From the NCBI RefSeq assembly GCF_900116375.1, contig NZ_UETB01000005.1, positions 62,001-126,000 of the forward strand: 64,000 nucleotides of DNA, in the 5' to 3' direction. This DNA comes from Georgenia satyanarayanai (GTDB lineage Bacteria; Actinomycetota; Actinomycetes; Actinomycetales; Actinomycetaceae). Shown here one piece after another: positions 9,020-17,234 of the stretch. The notes under the pieces were generated by a model. That model was not told the origin of the DNA. It did not search any database and was given only the letters and a program-made list of their open reading frames with translations. A program made the translations under genes and the position numbers. Numbering within the stretch: the first letter of the stretch is position 1; each line of letters opens with the position of its first letter.

Positions 9020-9878
9020 CGTCGTCGGAGGAGGTGAGTCGGATCTCCCGGCGGCTGCGCGGGCGGCGCCGGACCGCCTCGGCAGGGCCGGTGCGCTCCC
9101 CGGACGTCGCGGCCTCGCCGGCCGGCTCCGTCTCCGCGGCCGGCCGCACGGCGGACCACGTCGGCGCGGCCGGTGCGGGAGCCGGTGCCTCGCCGGCCGG
9201 CGCCGGGGTGGCGGCCGCGGACCTCGCCCCGCTCACCCAGGTGGCGACGTCCACGCCGTCGTCGTCGGTGGCGCGCGGCACCTCCGGGGAGAAGTCGGTC
9301 TCGTCGACGAGCGGCTCCTCGCTCAACGGCTCGCCGTCGTCGTCGGCGGGTGCGGCGTCCTCGTCGTCGCGGGGGGTGACGACGCGGGTGCCGTCGACCT
9401 CGATCCCGAGCAGCGCGAGGACGGCGATGAGGACGGCGGCGAGCACGATGGCGATGTCGGCGACGTTGCCGACGAACCAGCCGTTGTAGTTGATGAAGTC
9501 CACGACGTGGCCGCGGGCGAAGCCGGGCTCGCGCAGCAGCCGGTCGTAGAGGTTCCCGACCGCGCCCCCCAGGAGCATCCCCAGGGCCAGCGCCCAGGCG
9601 GCCGAGCGCAGGCGGCGCGCCACCCGCAGCACGACGACGATGACGACGACCATGATGACCGTGAAGACCCACGTCATCCCGGTCCCGAAGGAGAACGCGG
9701 CCCCCGGGTTGTAGATGAGCTGCCAGCCGAGGAGGTCACCGACGAGGGGGATGTAGACACCCTGGGTCAGCCGCTCCTCGGCGAGGTACTTCGTCGCCTG
9801 GTCGATGCCGGCGATGCCGAGGGCCAGGGCGACGAGGAGGATGACCATCCCGCGCCTGCCCCGCTGCTGCTGGGTCAT
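9012..9878 (-). CDS. lspA: Lipoprotein signal peptidase with long C-terminal extension
   Basis: Signal peptidase II, an inner-membrane aspartyl protease that cleaves prolipoprotein signal peptides after lipidation. It has four hydrophobic segments (first [20 protein letters not shown]). The catalytic Asp motifs are [13 protein letters not shown] and [14 protein letters not shown]. The ATG at 9878 has AAGGGA upstream and is preferred over an in-frame start at 9977 that would cross the divIVA terminator. The protein is 288 residues. The family core ends near residue 160, leaving about 125 residues that are acidic, then Ala/Pro-rich and finally basic ([12 protein letters not shown]), and look disordered and cytoplasmic. 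Its substrates here would include the lipoproteins at 45770 and 50862. Confidence 0.95.
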   Translation of the reverse strand: MTQQQRGRRGMVILLVALALGIAGIDQATKYLAEERLTQGVYIPLVGDLLGWQLIYNPGAAFSFGTGMTWVFTVIMVVVIVVVLRVARRLRSAAWALALGMLLGGAVGNLYDRLLREPGFARGHVVDFINYNGWFVGNVADIAIVLAAVLIAVLALLGIEVDGTRVVTPRDDEDAAPADDDGEPLSEEPLVDETDFSPEVPRATDDDGVDVATWVSGARSAAATPAPAGEAPAPAPAAPTWSAVRPAAETEPAGEAATSGERTGPAEAVRRRPRSRREIRLTSSDDDA

Positions 9879-9900
9879 GCGTTCCCTTCCTTGACATGCG

Positions 9901-9935
9901 ACGACGGCGGCGGCCCCGCGGGCCGCCGCCGTCGT
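9901..9935 (-). terminator. Terminator after divIVA
   Basis: A perfect 15-bp stem (acgacggcggcggcc at 9901-9915 paired with 9921-9935) with a 5-nt loop lies 8 bp beyond the divIVA stop. The stem is very G+C-rich and no U-run is evident, as is common in actinobacteria. It separates the dcw cluster from lspA. Confidence 0.75.
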
Positions 9936-9942
9936 GTCACAC

Positions 9943-10641
9943 TCAGCGACCGAACTGCGCCGAGCCGGAGTCACCACGCCCGGAGACGTTGCCGCGACCC
10001 TCGACGTCCGACAGGAGGGACTCGAGGTAGCTCTTCAGACGCGTGCGGTAGTCGCGCTCGAAGACGCGCAGCTCGTCGATCTTGCGCTCGAGAAGCGAAC
10101 GCTCCTGCTCGAGCTGGGCCAGGGTGCGGTTGTGCGTCTCCTCGGCCTCGCGCACGATGCGGTCCGCCTCGGTGCGGGCCTCGTGGAGGATGCGCTCGCC
10201 CTCCTGCTTGCCGTTGTTGACGTACTCGTCGTGCACACGCTGCGCCAGGGCGAGCATGCCGGTCGCCGAGGTCGGCTCGTCGGCGTTCTCGGTGACACCC
10301 TCGGCCGGCGCCGCCGCGGCGGGCGGCGCGAAGGAGGGCTGGGGCTGGGGCTCGGGCTCCGGCTCGGGCTCCGGCTGGGGCTCGGGCTCGGGCTCCGGCT
10401 CGGGCTGCGGCTCCGGTGCCGCGGCCACGGCCGTGGGCTGCTCCCCGCTGCTCAGCTCCGCCACGCGCCGCTCGGCGGCGGCGAGCTTCGCCTTGAGCTC
10501 CTCGTTCTCCGCGCTGAGCGAGCTCAGCGTGTTGACGACCTCGTCCAGGAAGTCGTCGACCTCGTCCTGGTCGTAACCCTCCCGGAACTTCGTCGGCTGA
10601 AACTTCTTGTTCAGCACGTCGTCCGCTGTGAGCAGCGCCAT
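9943..10641 (-). CDS. divIVA: DivIVA/Wag31 polar growth protein
   Basis: A 232-residue coiled-coil protein that binds negatively curved membrane at cell poles and septa and directs wall synthesis. The N-terminal membrane-binding domain is LLTADDVLNKKFQPTKFREG followed by DQDEVDDFLDEVV. The first coiled coil is SLSAENEELKAKLAAAERRV. A Glu-Pro/Gln-Pro repeat linker encoded by degenerate hexamers (10337-10415) follows, and a second long coiled coil runs from about residue 125 to 205. The ATG at 10641 has GAGGTGA at the right distance; a GTG three codons earlier lacks one. It is the last gene of the dcw block, separated from yggT by 107 bp. Confidence 0.95.
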   Translation of the reverse strand: MALLTADDVLNKKFQPTKFREGYDQDEVDDFLDEVVNTLSSLSAENEELKAKLAAAERRVAELSSGEQPTAVAAAPEPQPEPEPEPEPQPEPEPEPEPQPQPSFAPPAAAAPAEGVTENADEPTSATGMLALAQRVHDEYVNNGKQEGERILHEARTEADRIVREAEETHNRTLAQLEQERSLLERKIDELRVFERDYRTRLKSYLESLLSDVEGRGNVSGRGDSGSAQFGR

Positions 10642-10748
10642 AGTCGTCACCTCAGTAAGTCAGTCGTTCGGTCGTGAGCGTCGCGCGTCTCACGGGTCCA
10701 CGTTAGCGGAACGTTACTAGAGCCAGCACGTCACGGGGTTCACATGCG

Positions 10749-11042
10749 TCACGGGAGTGACAGGGAAGCGGCCACCTGCATCGAGATGCTCACGCCCAGG
10801 AACAGGATGATGAAGCCCAGGTCGAGCGCCACGGGGCCCAGCCGGAGCGGCGGGATGTAGCGGCGCAGCCAGTTCAGGGGCGGGTCGGTGAGCGTGTACA
10901 CGAGCTCGGCCAGCACGAGGAGCACGCCCTTCGGGCGCCAGTCGCGGGAGAACACCTGCACCCAGTCCAGGACCAGGCGCCCGATGAGGACGACCAGGTA
11001 GAGCAGGAGCAGGAAGTAGACGATCGAGAAGACGAGTTGCAC
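10749..11042 (-). CDS. YggT-family membrane protein
   Basis: A 97-residue integral membrane protein with two hydrophobic stretches (LVFSIVYFLLLLYLVVLIGR and LDLGFIILFLGVSISMQVAA) around the conserved YTLTDPPLNWLRRYIPPLR loop. YggT proteins sit between sepF and divIVA in many Gram-positive dcw clusters; a role in cell envelope or ion homeostasis has been proposed but is not settled. It begins with GTG, 3 bp beyond the sepF stop, so it is in the sepF transcription unit. Confidence 0.9.
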   Translation of the reverse strand: MQLVFSIVYFLLLLYLVVLIGRLVLDWVQVFSRDWRPKGVLLVLAELVYTLTDPPLNWLRRYIPPLRLGPVALDLGFIILFLGVSISMQVAASLSLP

Positions 11043-11045
11043 GTC

Positions 11046-11519
11046 TCAGCTCTGGTTGAACAGGCGGCCGGGGCCGGTCTCGGGCTGGCCCGAGTCGGAG
11101 GCGACCTCCACGCTGGCCGGGGAGAGCAGGAAGACCCGGTTGGTCACCCGCTCGATCGAGCCGTGCAGGCCGAAGACCAGCCCGGCGGAGAAGTCGACCA
11201 TCCGCTTGGCCTCGGTCTCGCTCATGCCGGTGAGGTTCATGATGACGGGGGTGCCGTCGCGGAACGCCTCGCCGATGACCCGCGCCTCGTTGTACGTGGC
11301 GGGGTGCACCGTGCTGATCCGGCGCAGATCGTGCTCGACCGGCTCGGGGGCGGGCACCACGCGCATGGGCGTCACCTGGGCGCGCGGCTCCTCGCGCTCG
11401 GGGCGGGCCTCGGCGGCCGCCGGCTCCTCGTGGCGGGGCACGTCGAGCTCGTCCACGTAGTCCCCCTCGTCCTCGGACAGTCCGAGGTACGCCATCGTCT
11501 TGCGCAGTGCTCCGGCCAT
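11046..11519 (-). CDS. sepF: Cell division protein SepF
   Basis: A 157-residue FtsZ-bundling, membrane-anchoring divisome protein, the main FtsZ membrane tether in actinobacteria, which lack FtsA/ZipA. The N-terminus AGALRKTMAYLGLSEDEGD is the amphipathic membrane-binding helix. An acidic/Pro linker and then the SepF core follow (RISTVHPATYNEARVIGEAF ... MVDFSAGLVFGLHGSIERV). The ATG at 11519 has GGGAG upstream. The gap to pgeF (11520-11641) would normally hold yggS in this clade; no remnant is visible. A TAGCGT in that gap could be a sepF -10. Confidence 0.95.
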   Translation of the reverse strand: MAGALRKTMAYLGLSEDEGDYVDELDVPRHEEPAAAEARPEREEPRAQVTPMRVVPAPEPVEHDLRRISTVHPATYNEARVIGEAFRDGTPVIMNLTGMSETEAKRMVDFSAGLVFGLHGSIERVTNRVFLLSPASVEVASDSGQPETGPGRLFNQS

Positions 11520-11641
11520 GACTGCTCCCGTCTCGAGTTCTGCGATCACACCTCGTGCCGCTCCTTGTCGTGACGCTAGACCAGGCCCGTGCCCAGTCCG
11601 CGCACCGACGCGCGGCGTGTCGTCACCGTTCTCGCGCGATC

Positions 11642-12400
11642 TCAGGCGGGACGGACGACGCCGGCGAAGCGGCCGGTGACGCCGTCGCGCCGGAAGGAGT
11701 AGAAGCGCTCGTCCTCGCGGGTGCACGCGTCCAGCCGCTGCACGCGGCGGACGCCGGCGGCGGTGAGCTGGGCGACCACGCCGGCGGGGATGTCGAGGGA
11801 GGGGCTGCCCCACGCCGTCGTGCCGGACGCGGCCGGGACGACGGCGGCCACCGCCTCCCGCAGGTCGGCCGGGACCTCGTAGCAGCGGCCGCAGATGCTG
11901 GGGCCGAGGGAGGCGTAGAGCTCGGGGACCGAGGCTCCCTCGGCCGTGAGGGCCGCGAGCGTGGCGGGCACGACACCGTCGGCCAGGCCCTGGCGACCGA
12001 CGTGGACGGCGGCGACGAGGCCGCCGTCCGGAGTGGCGACCAGCAGGGGGACGCAGTCGGCGACCATGACGCCGACGGCGGGTGCACCCGGCCCGCTGCG
12101 CCGCCCGACGAGGGAGTCGTACCCCCCGAGCGTGGAGCGCCCCGCTCCGGGAGGCCGCGTGACGAGCCGCACGCGGTTCGAGTGCCGCTGGCTCATCCAG
12201 GCGACGTGGTGGCCGGCCCACCGGTCGAGCAGGTCCCGGTTGGCGATGACCCGGTCCTCGTCGTCGTCCACGTGGAAGGCGAGGTTGAGCCCGCCGCTCC
12301 CGTCGACGCCCGAGTACGGGCCCCAGGAGACGCCACCGGCGCGCGTGGTGAAGCCACCACGCGCGCCGGGACCGAGGTCGGCAGGGACCAGCTCGAGCAT
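11642..12400 (-). CDS. pgeF: Polyphenol oxidase / laccase-domain protein (YfiH, PgeF)
   Basis: A 252-residue Cu/Zn-oxidoreductase-fold protein (DUF152). In E. coli PgeF hydrolyses UDP-MurNAc-L-Ser, editing peptidoglycan precursors, and purine nucleoside phosphorylase activity has been reported for homologues. Metal ligands are seen in MSQRHSNRV (His), VADCVPLLV (Cys) and AAVHVGRQGLADGV (His). It lies 15 bp downstream of ftsZ and probably shares its transcript. The editing role fits its place among mur genes, but the activity of this copy is inferred. Confidence 0.9.
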   Translation of the reverse strand: MLELVPADLGPGARGGFTTRAGGVSWGPYSGVDGSGGLNLAFHVDDDEDRVIANRDLLDRWAGHHVAWMSQRHSNRVRLVTRPPGAGRSTLGGYDSLVGRRSGPGAPAVGVMVADCVPLLVATPDGGLVAAVHVGRQGLADGVVPATLAALTAEGASVPELYASLGPSICGRCYEVPADLREAVAAVVPAASGTTAWGSPSLDIPAGVVAQLTAAGVRRVQRLDACTREDERFYSFRRDGVTGRFAGVVRPA

Positions 12401-12414
12401 GCGCTCGGCCTGCC

Positions 12415-13620
12415 TCAGCGCAGGAAGTCGGGGATGTCGAGGTCCTCCTCGCGGCGGCTGCGCACCGGCTCCTCGTCGAAGACGCGGGGCACCTCCAGGC
12501 CACGACGCTCGCCCTCGTTGCCCGCGTAGGCGGGCACCGGCTCGGCGGGCTGCTCCTGGCGGACCGGCTCGGGGCTGGCGGCGACGGGCGGCTCCGGAGC
12601 GCTGGGGGCGCTGGGGAGCGTCACCGGGGCCGCGGCGCGGCGCGGCGGGGCGACCGGGGCCGGGGCGTTCGCGCCCGGGTCGTCGAAGCCCGCCGCGATG
12701 ACGGTGACGCGCACCTCGTCGCCGAGGGCGTCGTCGATGACGTTGCCGAAGATGATGTTCGCCTCCGGGTGGGCCGCCTCCTGGACGAGCCGGGCGGCCT
12801 CGTGGATCTCGAAGAGCCCGAGGTCGCTGCCACCCTGGATGGAGAGCAGGACGCCGTAGGCGCCGTCGATGCTCGCCTCGAGGAGCGGGGAGGAGATCGC
12901 CAGCTCGGCGGCCTGGACCGCCCGGTCCTCACCGCGCGCCGAGCCGATGCCCATGAGGGCGCTGCCCGCACCCTGCATGACGGACTTGACGTCGGCGAAG
13001 TCGAGGTTGATCAGACCCGGGGTGGTGATGAGGTCGGTGATGCCCTGGACACCGGACAGGAGGACCTGGTCGGCGCTCTTGAAGGCGTCGAGCACCGACA
13101 CGTTGCGGTCGGAGATCGACAGCAGGCGGTCGTTGGGGATGACGATGAGCGTGTCGACCTCGGCGCGCAGCGCCTCGATGCCGGCCTCGGCCTGGGTGGA
13201 GCGACGGCGTCCCTCGAAGGTGAAGGGACGGGTGACCACGCCGATGGTCAGGGCGCCGAGCGAGCGCGCGATCCGCGCGACCACGGGCGCGCCGCCCGTG
13301 CCGGTGCCACCCCCCTCGCCCGCGGTGACGAACACCATGTCCGCCCCGCGCAGCACCTCCTCGATCTCCTCGGCGTGGTCCTCGGCGGCCTTCTTGCCGA
13401 CCTCGGGGTCCGCGCCGGCGCCGAGCCCACGGGTGAGCTCACGGCCGACGTCGAGCTTGACGTCGGCGTCGCTCATGAGCAGCGCCTGTGCGTCGGTGTT
13501 GACGGCGATGAACTCCACGCCCTTCAACCCGACCTCGATCATTCGGTTGACGGCGTTGACACCGCCGCCTCCGATGCCCACCACCTTGATCACTGCTAGG
13601 TAGTTCTGCGGTGCCGCCAC
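12415..13620 (-). CDS. ftsZ: Cell division GTPase FtsZ
   Basis: A 401-residue tubulin-like GTPase that forms the Z-ring. The tubulin signature [16 protein letters not shown] and the T7/synergy-loop region ([11 protein letters not shown]) are intact. The C-terminal linker is Pro/Ala-rich and ends in the conserved peptide [11 protein letters not shown], which binds SepF/FtsW. The GTG at 13620 gives the usual actinobacterial N-terminus [19 protein letters not shown] and has a strong GAGGGGG site. An upstream TTG (13659) would add 13 residues and is less likely. The 220-bp gap to ftsQ suggests its own promoters. Confidence 0.97.
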   Translation of the reverse strand: MAAPQNYLAVIKVVGIGGGGVNAVNRMIEVGLKGVEFIAVNTDAQALLMSDADVKLDVGRELTRGLGAGADPEVGKKAAEDHAEEIEEVLRGADMVFVTAGEGGGTGTGGAPVVARIARSLGALTIGVVTRPFTFEGRRRSTQAEAGIEALRAEVDTLIVIPNDRLLSISDRNVSVLDAFKSADQVLLSGVQGITDLITTPGLINLDFADVKSVMQGAGSALMGIGSARGEDRAVQAAELAISSPLLEASIDGAYGVLLSIQGGSDLGLFEIHEAARLVQEAAHPEANIIFGNVIDDALGDEVRVTVIAAGFDDPGANAPAPVAPPRRAAAPVTLPSAPSAPEPPVAASPEPVRQEQPAEPVPAYAGNEGERRGLEVPRVFDEEPVRSRREEDLDIPDFLR

Positions 13621-13840
13621 GTCGGCCCCCTCACTTGTCTGCTGCTGGTCCTCGGCCAACCCTCAACCTCAAGTTGAGCGTTAGACTTATGTCATTCTTG
13701 CGCACCCGGAACGCTAGGTGCCGACAGGTCCCCCAGCAACGACCTCCGTGGGTGTGTCGCGCTGCCGTTGTCACAACCCAGCGCTCGGCGGGGAGGACGT
13801 CGGCCGTCGCCGGGAGGGGTCGGCGGGCGCGGTGGGGCGG
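13621..13840 (-). promoter_or_regulatory. ftsQ-ftsZ intergenic region, probable ftsZ promoters
   Basis: This 220-bp gap is the only sizeable break inside the ftsI-to-pgeF run. It contains a locally A+T-richer patch (13660-13705) with -10-like minus-strand sequences (CATAAGTCTAAC) and a small dyad CTCAA-c-TTGAG just upstream of the ftsZ start. No gene is evident here. Dedicated ftsZ promoters at this place are known in other actinobacteria; the exact -35/-10 here is uncertain. Confidence 0.4.
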
Positions 13841-14764
13841 TCAGTCGGAGAGGGTCGGGGCGCGCGGGACGGTGACGTCGTAGACGGAGGCCTCTCGCTC
13901 GCGCAGGACGGCGAGGACGGCGGCCTTGAGCTCGGACTCCTCCACGCTCCCCCACAGGACCTCCGCGCCGTCGGTGAGCTCCAGCCTGATGGAGGCCGGG
14001 TTGGCCGCGCCGGCGGTGTCGACCTCGGCCCGCACGTCCGGGGGCAGCTCGGCGAGCACGGTGAGCACCGCGCTCAGCGTCTCCCCCGCCCGCTCGCCCT
14101 CCAGCGGCACCGTGACCCGAGGCAGGCCCTCCGGCGCCTCCTCCGCGGCTCCGACGACCACGCCGTCGGCGTCGAGCAGGACGAGCCCGTCCTCGGCGGT
14201 CGCGGCCGCCACGGGTTCGCGGGGGACGACGTCGACGGCGAGGCCGCGCGGCCACTCGCGCGTCACGGTCGCCGAGCGCACCGTGGTGATGGCGCGCACG
14301 TCGTCGGCCAGGGCACCGGTGTCCAGGCGGGTGAGGGGCGTGCCGGCATGCTCCTCGACGAGCGCCATGACCTCCTCCCGAGGCACGGTCGTGCCCTCCC
14401 CGACACCGGAGACGGTGACCTCGGCGACGTCGAGCGCGAGCAGCGGGGACAGGAGGAGCGCCCAGGCGATCCCCCCGAGCACGGCGAGCACGCCGACGGC
14501 GAGCAGCACCTTGCGCCAGGCGAGGCGGCGTCGCGCACGTGCCTGCTCGGCGAGCCGCTCGAGGAAGCCGGGGCCCTGCGGCAGGCTCGGGTCCGGCTGC
14601 TGACGCACGGGCAGCCAGCGCCGGCGCTCGGCCGGCTCCGCGCGCCCAGTAGCCGGCTCGGCCGGCTCCGCACGCCCGGGGGTGACCTCGCGGGGCTCGT
14701 CGACCGCCGCCTGGTCCGCGTCCGGCCCGCGGCGCGGCTGGCGCGGCGCTGCCGGCGGCCTCAC
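13841..14764 (-). CDS. ftsQ: Cell division protein FtsQ (POTRA domain)
   Basis: A 307-residue bitopic membrane protein of the FtsQ-FtsL-FtsB divisome complex. A Pro/Arg-rich cytoplasmic tail of about 90 residues is followed by one membrane segment (VLLAVGVLAVLGGIAWALLL). The POTRA domain follows (DVAEVTVSGVGEGTTVPREE), then the FtsQ beta domain ending near EASVYDVTVP. The GTG at 14764 overlaps the murC stop by 4 nt (GTGA). Longer in-frame readings run through murC and are not real. Confidence 0.92.
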   Translation of the reverse strand: MRPPAAPRQPRRGPDADQAAVDEPREVTPGRAEPAEPATGRAEPAERRRWLPVRQQPDPSLPQGPGFLERLAEQARARRRLAWRKVLLAVGVLAVLGGIAWALLLSPLLALDVAEVTVSGVGEGTTVPREEVMALVEEHAGTPLTRLDTGALADDVRAITTVRSATVTREWPRGLAVDVVPREPVAAATAEDGLVLLDADGVVVGAAEEAPEGLPRVTVPLEGERAGETLSAVLTVLAELPPDVRAEVDTAGAANPASIRLELTDGAEVLWGSVEESELKAAVLAVLREREASVYDVTVPRAPTLSD

Positions 14765-16122
14765 GCCCGCTCCGTCAGGAGCGCCAGGACGCGGGGTCCG
14801 AGCTCGGTGACGTCCCCGGCGCCCATGGTGAGGACGAGGTCGCCGGGGCGCGCGAGGGCGGCGACGGCCGCGGCCGCCTCCTGGCGGTCGGCCACGTACC
14901 GGGCGCCGTCGGCGAGGGCGGTGATGAGCGAGCCGTCCACGCCCTGGACCGGGTCCTCGCGGGCGGCGTAGACGTCGGTGACGACGACCTCGTCCGCGGC
15001 GCCCAGCGCGGCGGCGAACTCGGCGGCGAAGGTCTGCGTGCGCGAGTAGAGGTGAGGCTGGAAGAGGACGACGACGCGGCCCTCGCCCGCGGCGAGCCGG
15101 GCCGCGGCGAGCGTGGCGGCGACCTCGGTGGGGTGGTGGGCGTAGTCGTCGACGACGCGCACGCCGGCACTCTCCCCGCGCATCTCGAAGCGTCGCCCCG
15201 TGCCGCGGAAGGCCCCGAGCGCGGTGGCCATCTCCTGCGGCTCGGCGCCGAGGGCGACGCCGGCGCACCACGCCGCGGTCGCGTTGCGGACGTTGTGGGC
15301 GCCGGTGACGGCGAGCTCCAGGCGCACCGGTGGCTCCCCCGGCCGCCCGAGGGTGGCGCGGGCGCCGGCCGCGCCGACCGCGAGGTCGCTGATGCGCACG
15401 TGGCCCTCCCCCACGCCCGGCGCCGCGCCGGTGCCGTAGGTGAGCACGCGGCCGGGGGCGTGCCGGGCCAGGCGCAGCGCGCCGTCGTCGTCCGCGCACA
15501 CGACGAGCACACCGGTGACCCGGGCGGCGAAGTCGACGAAGGCCTGCTCGAAGGCCTCCCGCGAGCCGTAGTGGTCGAGGTGGTCCGGCTCGACGTTCGT
15601 CACGACGGCGACGGCGGGACGGTAGTTGAGGAAGGAGCCGTCAGACTCGTCGGCCTCCGCGACGAAGGCGCGCCCCGTGCCGAGGTGCGCGCCGGTGCCG
15701 AGCCCGGCGACCTGCCCGCCGATGGCGTAGCTCGGGTCCGCGCCGGCCTCGGTGAGGGCGACGGCGAGCATCGCCGACGTCGTCGTCTTGCCGTGGGCAC
15801 CGGCGACGGCCACGAAGTCCTGCTCCCCCGCGGCGACGACGAGCGCCTCCGAGCGGTGGAGGACCGGCAGGCCGAGCTCGCGGGCGCGGACGAGCTCGGG
15901 GTTGTCCGGGCGGACCGCGGTGGACACGACGACGGTCGCGTCACCCGGCACCTGCGCGGCGGCGTGCCCGGCGCGGGCGCGCACCCCCAGCCCGCGCAGG
16001 CGCTCGAGCGTGGCACTGTCGCGTGCGTCGGAGCCGGAGACCTCCAGGCCTCGCGCGGCGAGCAGCTCGGCGACCGGGGCCATGCCCGCCCCGCCGACAC
16101 CGATGAGGTGGTAACGGCTCAC
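14761..16122 (-). CDS. murC: UDP-N-acetylmuramate--L-alanine ligase
   Basis: A 453-residue cytoplasmic ATP-dependent ligase that adds the first amino acid (L-Ala) to UDP-MurNAc. The N-terminal UDP-binding Rossmann motif is HLIGVGGAGMAPVAELLAA, the ATP-binding motif is VAGAHGKTTTSAMLAVAL, and the Mur-ligase central motif is VTNVEPDHLDHYGS. The GTG start overlaps the murG stop by 4 nt. All family motifs are intact. Confidence 0.97.
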   Translation of the reverse strand: MSRYHLIGVGGAGMAPVAELLAARGLEVSGSDARDSATLERLRGLGVRARAGHAAAQVPGDATVVVSTAVRPDNPELVRARELGLPVLHRSEALVVAAGEQDFVAVAGAHGKTTTSAMLAVALTEAGADPSYAIGGQVAGLGTGAHLGTGRAFVAEADESDGSFLNYRPAVAVVTNVEPDHLDHYGSREAFEQAFVDFAARVTGVLVVCADDDGALRLARHAPGRVLTYGTGAAPGVGEGHVRISDLAVGAAGARATLGRPGEPPVRLELAVTGAHNVRNATAAWCAGVALGAEPQEMATALGAFRGTGRRFEMRGESAGVRVVDDYAHHPTEVAATLAAARLAAGEGRVVVLFQPHLYSRTQTFAAEFAAALGAADEVVVTDVYAAREDPVQGVDGSLITALADGARYVADRQEAAAAVAALARPGDLVLTMGAGDVTELGPRVLALLTERA

Positions 16123-17234
16123 GGCGTCACCTGCGCGGCGTCGACGACGAGCTCGGCGAGCCGGGCGGCGCCGTCGCGGATCCCCACGCCGGCAGCCGCG
16201 TGGCTCGTCGCGGCGAGACGGTCGTGATCGGCGAGCAGCTCGAGGAGCGGGCCGGTGACGTAGGCGGGCGTGAGGTCGGCGTCGGCGACGATCGTCCCGC
16301 CACCGGCGGCGACGACGTCGGCGGCGTTGCGTCGCTGCTCGCCGTTGCCGATGGGCAGGGGCACGTAGACGGCGCCGATGCCGAGGGCGGCGAGCTCGCT
16401 CACCGTGCCGGCGCCGGACCGGGCGAGGACGAGGTCGGCGACGGCGTAGGCGCTGGCCATGTCGTCCAGGTAGGGGCGCACGTGGTAGCCCGCCAGCCCG
16501 GCGGTGGCGGCGCGGACGGGCTCGTCCTTGCCCTGGCCGGTGAGGTGGAGGACCTGGATGCCGGCGTCGGTGAGGGCGCGGGCGCCCCCGGCGACGGCCT
16601 CGTTGACACGCTGGGCCCCGAGGGAGCCGCCGGTGACGAGCAGGGTGGTGCGGTGCGGCTCGAGGCCCAGGGCGGCGGCCCCGGCGATCCGGCGTGCCGT
16701 CGCGTCCGACTCGCGCTCGGCGACGAGCTCGGCGATGGCGGCCCGCAGCGGCAGGCCGGTGAGCACCGCGCGCGGCAGCGGGGTGCCGGGGAAGGACACC
16801 GCGACGTGGCGGGCCCAGCGGGCGCCGAGCCGGTTGGCGAGCCCGGGACGGGCGTTCTGCTCGTGGACGACGACCGGCACCCCGAGGCGCCGCGCGGCGA
16901 GGTAGGCCGGGGTGGCGACGTAGCCGCCGAAGCCGACGACGACCTGCGCGCGGGAGTCGGTGATGGCCTCGGCAGCCGCGCGGACGGCGGAACGCAGCCG
17001 GCCCGGCAGGCGCAGCAGGTCCGGCGAGGGGCGGCGCGGCAGCGGCACGCGCGGGACGTGGCGCAGGGGCAGCCCGGCGTCGGGCACGAGGCGGGCCTCG
17101 AGGCCCGCGGCGGTGCCGAGCACGGTGATGTCCGCGCCGCCGGGTAGGGCCTGGAGCGCGGTGGCGGTGGCGAGCAGGGGGTTGACGTGGCCGGCGGTCC
17201 CGCCGCCGGCGAGGAGGGCGCGCAGCTCAGCCAC
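16119..17234 (-). CDS. murG: UDP-GlcNAc:lipid I N-acetylglucosaminyltransferase
   Basis: A 371-residue peripheral membrane GT-B glycosyltransferase that converts lipid I to lipid II. The N-terminal glycine-rich loop LLAGGGTAGHVNPLLATA and the second loop VTGGSLGAQRVNEAV are present, as is the donor-site region VLARSGAGTVSELAALG with GNGEQRRNA. The GTG at 17234 lies 8 nt inside the end of ftsW. Upstream in-frame starts would run back through ftsW. Confidence 0.97.
   Translation of the reverse strand: MAELRALLAGGGTAGHVNPLLATATALQALPGGADITVLGTAAGLEARLVPDAGLPLRHVPRVPLPRRPSPDLLRLPGRLRSAVRAAAEAITDSRAQVVVGFGGYVATPAYLAARRLGVPVVVHEQNARPGLANRLGARWARHVAVSFPGTPLPRAVLTGLPLRAAIAELVAERESDATARRIAGAAALGLEPHRTTLLVTGGSLGAQRVNEAVAGGARALTDAGIQVLHLTGQGKDEPVRAATAGLAGYHVRPYLDDMASAYAVADLVLARSGAGTVSELAALGIGAVYVPLPIGNGEQRRNAADVVAAGGGTIVADADLTPAYVTGPLLELLADHDRLAATSHAAAGVGIRDGAARLAELVVDAAQVTP

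Noticed and set aside
10337-10415. Tandem hexamer-like repeats considered as a mobile or CRISPR-like repeat
   Set aside because: They are in frame within divIVA and encode a Glu/Gln-Pro linker between coiled coils, a common feature of actinobacterial DivIVA proteins.
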